Positions 8,292-15,452 of a DNA stretch of 64,000 bases are shown piece after piece. Numbering within the stretch: the first letter of the stretch is position 1; each line of letters starts with the position of its first letter. Source of the stretch: JARFQW01 sp963842955 (lineage in GTDB: Bacteria > Pseudomonadota > Gammaproteobacteria > Steroidobacterales > XN24); assembly GCA_963842955.1 (NCBI GenBank), contig CAWJIJ010000011.1, forward strand, positions 372,001 to 436,000. Reading direction: 5' to 3'. The notes below the pieces were generated by a model. That model searched no databases. It was not told the origin of the DNA and worked only from the letters and a program-made list of their open reading frames with translations. The position numbers and the translations under genes were made by a program.

Positions 8292-8497
8292 CGACTCCGA
8301 GCTCCGCCCTGCCCCGCCCCGTATCCGGGCTCCGATTCTCGCAGACAGCCTCGCCGAATCGAATGGACAGGATGATACCGGGTGCGGGCTGCTATCCGCC
8401 CTCCGGGCGCCTGCGCTCCGCTCCGGCGACCAAAATGGCTCCCGGCCATTTTGTCGAACCTTCCAGCTTCGATGGCTGATCCTTCACCTGCACAACG

Positions 8498-8522
8498 AAA
8501 ACGGGCCCCACAAAGGGGCCCG
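8498..8522 (-). terminator. Terminator in repeat copy 1 (most distal)
   Basis: On the minus strand the stem CGGGCCCC / GGGGCCCG (8515-8522 with 8502-8509) has a 5-nt loop and is followed by TTTT and then CGTTG. It has the same form as the copies at 8674 and 8851. Confidence 0.8.
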
Positions 8523-8673
8523 ATTCCGTTGTTGGCTGGGGGACCAGGATTGTCTCGGGCCGTCCTGGCCCTCGCCCTCCGGGCGCCTGCGCTCCGCTCC
8601 GGCGACCAAAATGGCTCCCGGCCATTTTGTCGAACCTTCCAGCTTCGAGTGCTGATCCTTCACCTGCACAACG

Positions 8674-8698
8674 AAAACGGGCCCCACAAAGGGGCCCG
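8674..8698 (-). terminator. Terminator in repeat copy 2
   Basis: 8-bp perfect GC stem (8691-8698 with 8678-8685), loop 8686-8690, followed on the minus strand by TTTT. Identical to the copy-1 hairpin. Confidence 0.8.
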
Positions 8699-8850
8699 AT
8701 TCCGTTGTTGGCTGGGGGACCAGGATTGTCTCGGGCCGTCCTGGCCCTCGCCCTCCGGGCGCCTCCGCTCCGCTCCGGCGACCAAAATGGCTCCCGGCCA
8801 TTTTGTCGAACCTTCCAGCTTCGAGTGGCTGATCCTTCACCTGGACAACG

Positions 8851-8875
8851 AAAACGGGCCCCACAAGGGGGCCCG
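8851..8875 (-). terminator. First terminator after tRNA-Gln (repeat copy 3)
   Basis: 8-bp stem (8868-8875 with 8855-8862), loop 8863-8867, then TTTT on the minus strand, about 10 nt after the tRNA CCA end. It is the first of three stop signals in series for the rplM-rpsI-tRNA transcript. Confidence 0.85.
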
Positions 8876-8885
8876 ATTCCGTTGT

Positions 8886-8959
8886 TGGCTGGGGGACCAG
8901 GATTCGAACCTGGGTTGACGGAGTCAGAGTCCGTAGTCCTACCGCTAGACGATCCCCCA
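8886..8959 (-). tRNA. tRNA-Gln (anticodon CTG)
   Basis: 74 nt with encoded CCA. The acceptor stem TGGGGGA/TCCCCCA, the D-loop with GCGGTAGG, an anticodon arm with CTCTGAC in the loop (anticodon CUG), and a T-arm with GGTTCGAATCC are all present. The U1-A72 pair is typical of bacterial tRNA-Gln. It lies 41 bp downstream of rpsI on the same strand with no terminator between, so it is probably processed from the rplM-rpsI transcript. Its last 19 nt are duplicated twice downstream. Confidence 0.95.
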
Positions 8960-9000
8960 ATAACGCTTGGCGCGGACGCCCAGGGACAATCCCCTGTCGC

Positions 9001-9390
9001 TTAGCGCTTCGAGAACTGGGTAGCGCGGCGGGCTTTGCGGAGGCCGACCTTCTTGCGCTCCACTTCGCGGGCGTCGCGAGTGATGTACCCGGCTTTCCGA
9101 AGCGATGTCTTCAGAGCTTCGTCATAGGCAGTCAGCGCCCGCGCCACACCGTGGCGGATTGCGCCGGCCTGGCCGGTGGTGCCGCCTCCGGTGACCTGCA
9201 CATCCACGTCGAACTGCTCGTTCGCATTAACCACGTGTAGCGGCTGGCGAACAATCATTTCGCCGGTCTTGCGGCCGAAAAACTCGGCAATGGGACGCTT
9301 GTTCACAGTGATGGTGCCGGTTCCCTTCTTCAGGTAAACCCGCGCCGTCGATGTCTTGCGGCGGCCGGTGCCGTAGTAAGTCTCACTCAT
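9001..9390 (-). CDS. rpsI: 30S ribosomal protein uS9
   Basis: 129 residues, the usual length. Family hallmarks include YYGTGRRKTSTARVYLKKG at the N-terminus, NKRPIAEFFGR, GGGTTGQAGAIRHGVARAL and the basic C-terminal tail ending in QFSKR, which reaches the ribosomal P site. It is directly downstream of rplM with a 1-bp gap; this pairing is nearly universal in proteobacteria. Transcription probably continues into tRNA-Gln. Confidence 0.98.
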   Translation of the reverse strand: MSETYYGTGRRKTSTARVYLKKGTGTITVNKRPIAEFFGRKTGEMIVRQPLHVVNANEQFDVDVQVTGGGTTGQAGAIRHGVARALTAYDEALKTSLRKAGYITRDAREVERKKVGLRKARRATQFSKR

Positions 9391-9391
9391 C

Positions 9392-9820
9392 TCAGATCTC
9401 CAGGGCCACGGGCTGCTGGGCCTCGTGACTGTGCTGAGGGCCTGCGTAGACCTTCAGCTTTTTGAACATCTTCCGGCCCAGCGGATTCTTCGGCAGCATG
9501 CCCTTCACGGCGCGCTCGATAACACGCTCCGGGGCCCGCTGCAGGAGCTTCTCGAGGCTCTCGGACTTCAGGTTGCCGATGTAGCCGGTGTGCCGGTGGT
9601 ACATCTTGGCGGACAATTTATTGCCGGTGACACGCACCTTCTCGGCGTTGACGATGATGATGTAGTCACCCGTATCAACGTGCGGCGTGTACTCAGGCTT
9701 GTGCTTGCCGCGCAGGCGCGACGCCACCTCGGTGGCCAGCCGCCCGAGGGTCTTGTCAGCGGCGTCCACGACAAACCAGTCGCGGCGCACCTCAGCCGGC
9801 TTGGCGGAAAAGGTCTTCAT
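9392..9820 (-). CDS. rplM: 50S ribosomal protein uL13
   Basis: 142 residues from the ATG at 9820 (MKTFSAKPAEV), the standard start and length. Conserved blocks include WFVVDAADKTLGRLATEVA, the loop KMYHRHTGYIGNL and GMLPKNPLGRKMFKKLKVY. It is a 23S rRNA-binding assembly protein of the large subunit and heads the rplM-rpsI operon behind a well-formed sigma-70 promoter about 60 bp upstream. Confidence 0.98.
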   Translation of the reverse strand: MKTFSAKPAEVRRDWFVVDAADKTLGRLATEVASRLRGKHKPEYTPHVDTGDYIIIVNAEKVRVTGNKLSAKMYHRHTGYIGNLKSESLEKLLQRAPERVIERAVKGMLPKNPLGRKMFKKLKVYAGPQHSHEAQQPVALEI

Positions 9821-9881
9821 GACTCGCGTTCGCTCCGAATGCTCTGGCCGCAAAGAGGGCCGATATGGCGAAAAGCCCGCA

Positions 9882-9910
9882 ATAGTAATAGCGGCCCGGA
9901 GGCTTTTCAA
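9882..9910 (-). promoter_or_regulatory. Sigma-70 promoter of rplM-rpsI(-tRNA-Gln)
   Basis: On the minus strand the -35 element TTGAAA (9910-9905) and the -10 element TACTAT (9887-9882) are separated by exactly 17 bp. Transcription would begin near 9875, leaving a leader of about 55 nt before rplM. Confidence 0.75.
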
Positions 9911-9977
9911 GCCTTTTGGGGCACTCGCGCTGCGGGCCCGCCATTGTACTCAGGCTGCGGGGGAAAGGCGATAGCCT

Positions 9978-10286
9978 TCAGATTTTCAGTCTTTCGACTA
10001 CCCGGCCATGAACCAGATGCTCCTCGATAATCTCGTCGAGGTCTTCCTTGTCGACGTAGCTGTACCAGACTCCCTCGGGGTAAACCACGAGAACCGGGCC
10101 TTCTTCACAACGATCCAGACACCCCGCCGCATTGATCCTGAGCTGGTCCTTTCCTGCGAGCCCGAGGGCCTTTATGCGGGACTTCACGTAGTCCCTCGCC
10201 TCGGCGGCGCCGGCATCCTGGCAGCACACACGGTCTCCGTCGCGCCGGTTGGTGCAGAAAAATGCGTGCCGTTGATAATAGGACAT
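9978..10286 (-). CDS. Thioredoxin-like [2Fe-2S] ferredoxin
   Basis: 102 residues from the ATG at 10286. Four cysteine positions of the thioredoxin-like ferredoxin family (COG3411 type) are present: FFCTNRR, then VCCQD, and later AAGCLDRCEEGP. The usual ending with a Y/W-rich strand (VYPEGVWYSYV) and an acidic helix follows. It should bind a [2Fe-2S] cluster and act as a small cytoplasmic electron carrier; partners in this family are poorly known. It is divergent from a Fe-S oxidoreductase subunit gene with about 125 bp between, so both could share an iron- or redox-responsive region, although no binding site was recognised. Confidence 0.88.
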   Translation of the reverse strand: MSYYQRHAFFCTNRRDGDRVCCQDAGAAEARDYVKSRIKALGLAGKDQLRINAAGCLDRCEEGPVLVVYPEGVWYSYVDKEDLDEIIEEHLVHGRVVERLKI

Positions 10287-10410
10287 GGTTCCTGGGACCT
10301 CTTCTCCGAAAACTGCCTTGGCGCCCGTCGCCACCGGGTATCCCTGTTCGGGTCCGGGTGCCGGCGAGCGCGCTAGAATAGCCAAATTCGCCTCCGGAGC
10401 CTAACTCGAC

Positions 10411-11673
10411 ATGGCCGCGGAATCAGGTCTCGAGACCGCCCCGGACTGCAACGCAGCCGAGCAGGAAACCGCCCTGCTCGCAAGCCTGGCAGACCGGTGC
10501 GTGAAGTGCGGCCTGTGCCTGCCACATTGCCCAACCTACGGCCTGAGCCGTAACGAGGGCGACTCCCCCCGGGGCCGCATCTCGTTGATCCAGGGGCTGA
10601 CCGCCGGAAAGCTCGAGCCGTCCGCCCGGCTGCAGCACCACCTGGACACCTGCCTGGGATGCAGGGCCTGCGAGACCGTCTGCCCCGCCAATGTCGAATT
10701 CGGCCGCATCATGGACTCAGGCCGCCAGTCACTTCGGAATCGCGCCCCTGGCTACAGACCCAGCGCACTGGCGACCCTCTTCGCCCGGCCGGGCGGCATG
10801 CGGGCGGCCCGGTGGCTTCTGGCGGTGGCCCGCGCCGCACGACTGCCCGCACTGGCCCGGCGTTTGCCTGGAACGATGGGCCGCCTGGCCGGTCTGCTGG
10901 GCCCGGAAAGCCGATCGTTCAGGAACCGGGGCAGCGCAGCAGCTGGATCCGTGGCGGGCGACGACGTGCTGCTTTTTACCGGTTGTGTTCAGTCGGTTGT
11001 GGATGGCCGCACGCTGGAGGATACCGTGGCGGTACTCAGCGCCGCGGGCTATCGGGTTCGAGCACCCGAAGGCCAGGTCTGCTGTGGCGCCTTGCCCGGC
11101 CACGCCGGCGATCTGGCCGGAGCCCGGCGCATGGCGGAGAGGAATATCGAGACCTTCGGGTCCGGGACCGCGCCGGTGGTTTGTCTTGCCACCGGCTGTA
11201 CCGCCACGCTGCTCGAAGCCCGGGATCCAGCCGGGAAACAGGAGTTCGCGCAGCGGGTCACCGCAGTGGAGACCCTACTGCTTGCCCGACTGGACCGCCT
11301 GGACCTCAAACCGGTCACCGGGGAGGCGCTGGTCCATCAGCCCTGTACGCAACGCAACGTCACCGGGGGCTTTCCGAACACCCTGCGACTGCTCCAGGCC
11401 ATTCCTGAACTGCAGGTCAGTCCGCTGGCCGGCAACGACCGCTGCTGCGGGGCCGCCGGGGATCACCTGCTTCGTCACCCGGACCAGGCGTCCGCACTCG
11501 CGGCTCCGAAAACCCTTGCCATCCGCCACTCGGCTGCCCGCTTTGTCGTCACCTCCAACATCGGGTGCGCGCTGCACCTGGGCCGGGCCACCGGCCATAC
11601 CCCGCCCATACTGCACCCCGTCAGCCTGATTGCCCGCAGTCTGCGAGGGGACTCGGGATCTACCAGGGAGTAG
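10411..11673 (+). CDS. Iron-sulfur subunit of a glycolate/lactate-type oxidase (GlcF-like)
   Basis: 420 residues. The N-terminus has two [4Fe-4S] ferredoxin motifs: CVKCGLCLPHCPTYG (about residues 31-45) and CLGCRACETVCP. Two CCG-type domains follow, marked by CCGALPGHAGD and CCGAAGDHLL, which belong to heterodisulfide-reductase-like iron-sulfur modules. The whole layout is that of GlcF. The usual partners glcD and glcE are not adjacent, so the flavoprotein it serves must be encoded elsewhere, or the subunit works with another dehydrogenase. It would pass electrons toward quinones at the inner membrane face. A coq7 gene follows 70 bp downstream on the same strand. Confidence 0.85.
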   Translation: MAAESGLETAPDCNAAEQETALLASLADRCVKCGLCLPHCPTYGLSRNEGDSPRGRISLIQGLTAGKLEPSARLQHHLDTCLGCRACETVCPANVEFGRIMDSGRQSLRNRAPGYRPSALATLFARPGGMRAARWLLAVARAARLPALARRLPGTMGRLAGLLGPESRSFRNRGSAAAGSVAGDDVLLFTGCVQSVVDGRTLEDTVAVLSAAGYRVRAPEGQVCCGALPGHAGDLAGARRMAERNIETFGSGTAPVVCLATGCTATLLEARDPAGKQEFAQRVTAVETLLLARLDRLDLKPVTGEALVHQPCTQRNVTGGFPNTLRLLQAIPELQVSPLAGNDRCCGAAGDHLLRHPDQASALAAPKTLAIRHSAARFVVTSNIGCALHLGRATGHTPPILHPVSLIARSLRGDSGSTRE

Positions 11674-11742
11674 GTGCCGTCGTCCACCGAGCTTCGTCAT
11701 GGCAAAATAGGGGCGCCCGTGACCTGAACCCGTGAGCGAAAC

Positions 11743-12387
11743 ATGAGCAACCGCCGCTACGACGCGCTGGACAATATTCTTGCGGGCCTCGACGAGATGC
11801 TCCGCACATCCGTTGCGGCTCGCGCCGTGGCCAGCCGTGACAACCCCGCCGAGGACCACGAGGATCATTCCCTCACCGACGCCGAAAGGCGTCACGCAGC
11901 CGGCCTCATGCGCGTAAACCATGCCGGCGAGGTTATGGCCCAGGCGCTCTATCGTGGCCAGGGCCTCACGGCACGGCTCGAATCCGTACGGGAGACCATG
12001 GAGGACGCGGCCAGGGAGGAAGAGGATCACCTGGCCTGGTGCGAAGCGAGGCTCGCGGAACTGGGTAGCGCTCCCAGCGTCCTCAATCCCCTCTGGTACG
12101 CCGGCGCACTGGCCATGGGAGCGGCGGCCGGCGCAATCGGCGATCGCTGGAGCCTCGGCTTCGTCGCGGAAACCGAAGACCAGGTCGTGCGGCACCTTGA
12201 AAGTCACATGGGCCGACTTCCTCGTGGCGACCGCCGCAGCCGGGCCATTGTTGCCGCCATGCGCGATGACGAAGCCCGACATGCGGACCACGCCCGGGAA
12301 GCAGGCGGTGCGGACCTGCCGGCGCCGGTGCGCGGCGCGATGACGGTGCTTTCGAAACTCATGACCCGGGCCGCCTACCGGGTCTGA
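11743..12387 (+). CDS. coq7: 5-demethoxyubiquinol hydroxylase, COQ7 family
   Basis: 214 residues. The di-iron ligands are clear: RVNHAGEVMAQ near the N-terminus, REEEDHLAWCE, the second repeat with ETEDQVVRHLESH, and MRDDEARHADHA near the C-terminus. It catalyses the penultimate hydroxylation of ubiquinone synthesis at the membrane, replacing the flavin enzyme UbiF of E. coli. The same gene is a neighbour of vfr in Pseudomonas, which fits the CRP homologue found next here. Start codon, length and motifs are all typical. Confidence 0.95.
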   Translation: MSNRRYDALDNILAGLDEMLRTSVAARAVASRDNPAEDHEDHSLTDAERRHAAGLMRVNHAGEVMAQALYRGQGLTARLESVRETMEDAAREEEDHLAWCEARLAELGSAPSVLNPLWYAGALAMGAAAGAIGDRWSLGFVAETEDQVVRHLESHMGRLPRGDRRSRAIVAAMRDDEARHADHAREAGGADLPAPVRGAMTVLSKLMTRAAYRV

Positions 12388-12535
12388 GGATCCGTCCTCC
12401 GGGCAGGCCCCAATGGGCCCGAAATGCCCGTAAGTGCTTGGCATCGAGGGTACTCCGCGCTTGCCCTAACCGGCGCGGTGCGCTAAAAGGAGCGGGGATC
12501 TGGCTTGACATAAGGACTATACGGGGAGCCCGCTG

Positions 12536-13204
12536 ATGGAGGAAACCGCCAAGCCGCTGAGCGAAGTGCCGGCGATCAATCGATTCCTGTCGCTGTGCCG
12601 CATGCGCTCAGTACCGCAGAAAACCGTGGTTATCCACGCCGGGGATCTGCCTGACATTCTTTATTACATCGTCGATGGCTCGGTCGAAGTCATGATCGAG
12701 GATGAGGACGGGAACGAGATGGTCCTGTCGTACCTCAACAAGGGCCAGTTCTTCGGCGAAATGGGCCTGTTCTACGACCAGCCGACCCGCTCGGCCTGGG
12801 TTCGGACACGGACGGCCTGTGAGCTGGCCGAAATGACCTATCCCCGGTTTCGTCAGATTGCCAGCGAAAGCCCCGGGCTGGTTTTCGAGCTGGCCACACA
12901 GCTGGCCAGCCGGCTGGAAAAGACCAATCGCAAACTTGGCGACCTGGCCTTTGTCGACGTGACGGGCCGGGTGGCCCACGCCATCATGGATCTATGCCGG
13001 GAACCGGACGCGATGACGCACCCTGACGGCATGCAGATCAAGGTGAGCCGACAGGAACTGAGCCGGCTCGTGGGCTGTTCAAGGGAAATGGCCGGACGAG
13101 TGCTCAAGGTGCTGGAGGAGCAGGGACTGCTTACGGCCAGCGGCAAGACCATCGTCGTGTATGGCGTGCGGCCCCAGCAGGAGCCCAAGCGCGGGTCAGC
13201 CTGA
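12536..13204 (+). CDS. crp: CRP/Vfr-family cyclic-nucleotide transcription regulator
   Basis: 222 residues. The cyclic-nucleotide domain carries the phosphate-binding cassette FGEMGLF followed by TRSAWVR, so the Gly, Glu, Arg and Ser of CRP are kept. In the dimer helix the E. coli T127-S128 pair corresponds to T-N in LEKTNRKLG, so one adenine contact is changed. The C-terminal winged helix is highly CRP-like (VSRQELSRLVGCSREMAGRVLK). GGGGAG lies 8 bp before the ATG. It is a global regulator of catabolic and surface functions; whether it responds to cAMP, as Vfr does, or to another ligand, as Xanthomonas Clp does, cannot be decided here. Convergent with trpG across 7 bp. Confidence 0.9.
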   Translation: MEETAKPLSEVPAINRFLSLCRMRSVPQKTVVIHAGDLPDILYYIVDGSVEVMIEDEDGNEMVLSYLNKGQFFGEMGLFYDQPTRSAWVRTRTACELAEMTYPRFRQIASESPGLVFELATQLASRLEKTNRKLGDLAFVDVTGRVAHAIMDLCREPDAMTHPDGMQIKVSRQELSRLVGCSREMAGRVLKVLEEQGLLTASGKTIVVYGVRPQQEPKRGSA

Positions 13205-13211
13205 CTCCGGT

Positions 13212-13820
13212 TCATCCGGGCAGTACATGGCCGGCGGCGTTCCCTCCCTCGAGGAAATTGCCCAGTAGCTCGCGGCCCTGGCGCGTCAGGATCGCTTCCG
13301 GGTGAAACTGCACACCTTCGACGGGAAACTCCCGGTGGCGTAGCCCCATCACCTCGTCGCGGCCTCCTGCAGCCGTTTCTGTCCAGCTGGTTTCCACCAG
13401 CTCGGCGGGCCAGTTTTTTCGCGTCACAACCAGCGAGTGGTATCGAGTTACCTCGAGCGGCTCGTCCAGCCCCCGAAACAGGCCGTTCCGGTCATGGCGA
13501 ATCATGGAGGTCTTGCCATGCATCACCCGCCTGGCGTGCACGATGGTTCCGCCGAAGGCTGCCGCGATGCTCTGGTGCCCCAGACAGACGCCGAGGATGG
13601 GCAGCCTTCCTGCCAGCGCGCGCACGGCCTCTACCGATATGCCGGCGCGATCAGGAGTGCCGGGACCCGGAGAGATCAGGAGATGTGAGGGCTTGAGGGC
13701 GAGAATGGCGGCGACGCCGATCTGATCGTTCCTCGCCACCCGGACCTCGGCTCCCAGCTCACCCAGGTACTGGACCAGGTTGTAGGCAAACGAATCGTAA
13801 TTGTCGATCACGAGGACCAT
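13212..13820 (-). CDS. trpG: Anthranilate/aminodeoxychorismate synthase glutamine amidotransferase subunit
   Basis: 202 residues of a class I glutamine amidotransferase: the nucleophile is in LGVCLGHQSIAAAFGG, the His-Glu pair in VQFHPEAILT, and the N-terminus VLVIDNYDSFAYNLVQYLGE is typical of TrpG/PabA. It supplies ammonia to a chorismate-binding partner for tryptophan or folate synthesis. In related genomes it sits in rpe-(gph)-trpE-trpG-trpD-trpC beside the CRP homologue; here trpE, trpD and trpC are absent and only rpe remains. It may therefore be shared with PabB (amphibolic) or act as PabA. Sequence alone does not separate the two names. Confidence 0.9.
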   Translation of the reverse strand: MVLVIDNYDSFAYNLVQYLGELGAEVRVARNDQIGVAAILALKPSHLLISPGPGTPDRAGISVEAVRALAGRLPILGVCLGHQSIAAAFGGTIVHARRVMHGKTSMIRHDRNGLFRGLDEPLEVTRYHSLVVTRKNWPAELVETSWTETAAGGRDEVMGLRHREFPVEGVQFHPEAILTRQGRELLGNFLEGGNAAGHVLPG

Positions 13821-13847
13821 GCCGGGCCCTGGGAAGCCGGTAACGTT

Positions 13848-14516
13848 TCAGGGACCGGCGATCGCAGCGCGCATCGCGTCGATCGTGGCCCTGTAATCGG
13901 GGGAGCCGAAGATGGCCGAGCCCGCCACGAACGTATCGGCGCCGGCCTCGGCGATCTCGCCGATGTTGGCGGTCTTCACTCCCCCGTCGACCTCCAGCCG
14001 GATCTCCTGACCGCTGGTATCAATCAGTTCGCGGATCAGGGCCAGCTTTTCCAGGGCGGACGGAATAAAGGACTGGCCCCCGAAGCCCGGATTCACGGAC
14101 ATCACCAGCACATGGTCCAGCTTGTCCATGACATGGTAGAGGTGGTTCAGCGGCGTCGCCGGGTTAAGCACAAGGCCCGCCTTGCAGCCAGCGTCCCGAA
14201 TCAACTGAAGGCTCCGGTCCACGTGATCGCTGGCCTCCGGATGAAAGCTGATCCAGGTCGCGCCAGCGGCGGCGAACGACTCGATCAGCGCATCCACGGG
14301 TCGCACCATCAGGTGAACATCAATGGGCGCCTGGACGCCGTGAGCCCGGAGCGCCTCGCAAATCATCGGGCCAAACGTCAGATTCGGAACGTAGTGATTG
14401 TCCATCACGTCGAAGTGGACAATGTCTGCGCCGGCCTCCAGCACTGCATCGACTTCCTCACCCAGGCGCGCGAAGTCGGCAGACAGGATCGAGGGGGCAA
14501 TGAGAAACGGCTGCAT
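13848..14516 (-). CDS. rpe: Ribulose-phosphate 3-epimerase
   Basis: 222 residues, normal length. TIM-barrel signatures: APSILSADFARLGEEV at the start, HFDVMDNHYVPNLTFGP with the catalytic aspartate, VNPGFGGQSFIP, and LEVDGGVKTANI with the second aspartate. It interconverts ribulose 5-phosphate and xylulose 5-phosphate in the pentose phosphate pathway. It lies 27 bp upstream of trpG on the same strand, a remnant of the common rpe-trp arrangement. Confidence 0.97.
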   Translation of the reverse strand: MQPFLIAPSILSADFARLGEEVDAVLEAGADIVHFDVMDNHYVPNLTFGPMICEALRAHGVQAPIDVHLMVRPVDALIESFAAAGATWISFHPEASDHVDRSLQLIRDAGCKAGLVLNPATPLNHLYHVMDKLDHVLVMSVNPGFGGQSFIPSALEKLALIRELIDTSGQEIRLEVDGGVKTANIGEIAEAGADTFVAGSAIFGSPDYRATIDAMRAAIAGP

Positions 14517-14561
14517 GGCGATGGTGCTCCTTGGGGACGTAGAGATGCTAACCCACCGGGG

Positions 14562-15347
14562 CTAGCGCAAACCACGGGCGGCCTTGACCTTGTCCCACGC
14601 GGCGCGAATCTCCAGCGTCTTCTCTTCGGCAACGGGCAGCATGGATTCAGGCATGCCCCGCGCCCTGAGCTTGTCCGGATGATGAGCGCTCATCAGGCGG
14701 CGGTAGGCCTTCTTCAATTCGGCATCGCTGGATTCGGGGCTTTCACCGAGAACCCGGTAGGCTTCCTCCAACTCGCGCCGCCTGGCGCCCGGCCGCGGCG
14801 GGGGCCTGTGGCGGGCGCCGGTTTGCCGCACGCGCAGGAGCGCCTCGATCTGGGCCATGTCCACACGGGAGAGTCCAAGACCGCTAGCCACCCGCCACAG
14901 GGTGCTGCGGGCCGCAGCGGGCAGGCCGCTATCCAGGGCGGCCTGGACCTGAATTTCCATAAAGACGCGGCGCAGATCGTTGCGTCGGCCGAGCGCCCTG
15001 GCCAGGTCGGCGACAGTCCGGTCCAGGTCGAATTCGGCCTGCTTGCCGGCGGTGAAGTGCCGAATGGCTTCCTGCATCTGGGCATCGGAAAGGCGCATGT
15101 GCTGCATGATTCGCCGGGCAGCCTCGATATCGGCCTCCGAGACCCGGCCGTCACTCTTGGCGACGCAGCCCATGACACTGAAGGTGGTCTCGAAAAAGCG
15201 CAGTCCCACGTCACCCGAGGGAACCGGCCCACTCTCCCCGAGGCCCCGATCGAACTGGTGGCCCAGGGCGACACCGATAGCGGCCCCGACGGGTCCGCCC
15301 ATCAGGGTCCCGAGAAATCCGCCGAATAGCTTGCCGGTCCAACCCAT
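14562..15347 (-). CDS. djlA: DjlA-type membrane co-chaperone with DnaJ domain
   Basis: 261 residues from the ATG at 15347. The N-terminus is a single glycine-rich membrane segment (FGGFLGTLMGGPVGAAIGVALG). The centre is a TerB-like helical domain with an acidic patch (KSDGRVSEADIEAA). The C-terminus is a J-domain with the essential HPD triad in MSAHHPDKL. This order is that of DjlA, an inner-membrane co-chaperone that stimulates DnaK. The upstream in-frame ATG at 15428 would add residues unlike the family. It is divergent from a hypothetical gene with about 105 bp between. Confidence 0.92.
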   Translation of the reverse strand: MGWTGKLFGGFLGTLMGGPVGAAIGVALGHQFDRGLGESGPVPSGDVGLRFFETTFSVMGCVAKSDGRVSEADIEAARRIMQHMRLSDAQMQEAIRHFTAGKQAEFDLDRTVADLARALGRRNDLRRVFMEIQVQAALDSGLPAAARSTLWRVASGLGLSRVDMAQIEALLRVRQTGARHRPPPRPGARRRELEEAYRVLGESPESSDAELKKAYRRLMSAHHPDKLRARGMPESMLPVAEEKTLEIRAAWDKVKAARGLR

Positions 15348-15452
15348 GTTCAGGTGTTCGTCGGCCGCCCCCGAATTGACGCGCGCGGGGGCGTGCTGCC
15401 AGAATTTCCGCCTTTTTCCGAAACCCAACCGGTGCCGGCCGGAGCGAACATC

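Larger units (their letters stand above)
8398..8885 (-). repeat. Three tandem 176-177 bp repeats downstream of tRNA-Gln (rtT-like array)
   Basis: Copies start at 8398, 8574 and 8750 and differ at only a few positions (for example TCGATGGCTG, TCGAGTGCTG and TCGAGTGGCTG). Read on the minus strand, downstream of the tRNA, each unit holds a terminator hairpin, an AAAATGGC/GCCATTTT inverted repeat, and a GC-rich block. Between units there is an exact 19-nt copy of the tRNA-Gln 3' end including CCA (8533-8551 and 8709-8727); the third such end is the real tRNA. Three roughly 178-bp units each carrying 19 nt of the tRNA end are the known architecture of the E. coli tyrT distal region, which yields rtT RNA. 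Reading frames across the array look fortuitous. Confidence 0.9.

Noticed and set aside
8398..8885. CRISPR array or integrative-element attachment sites
   Set aside because: Only three units without spacers of varying sequence, no cas genes, and only about 157 bp between tRNA tails with no integrase. The tRNA-linked repeat model explains the structure better.
8382..8960. Long open frames on both strands across the tRNA-Gln repeats
   Set aside because: They repeat with the 176-177 bp DNA period, run through the terminators and the tRNA itself, and are low in coding character. They are by-products of a GC-rich tandem repeat.
12505..12510. Perfect TTGACA upstream of crp as a -35 box
   Set aside because: The required -10 would fall at or past the start codon and no TATAAT-like sequence is found at 16-18 bp; the nearby TATACG is only about 8 bp away.
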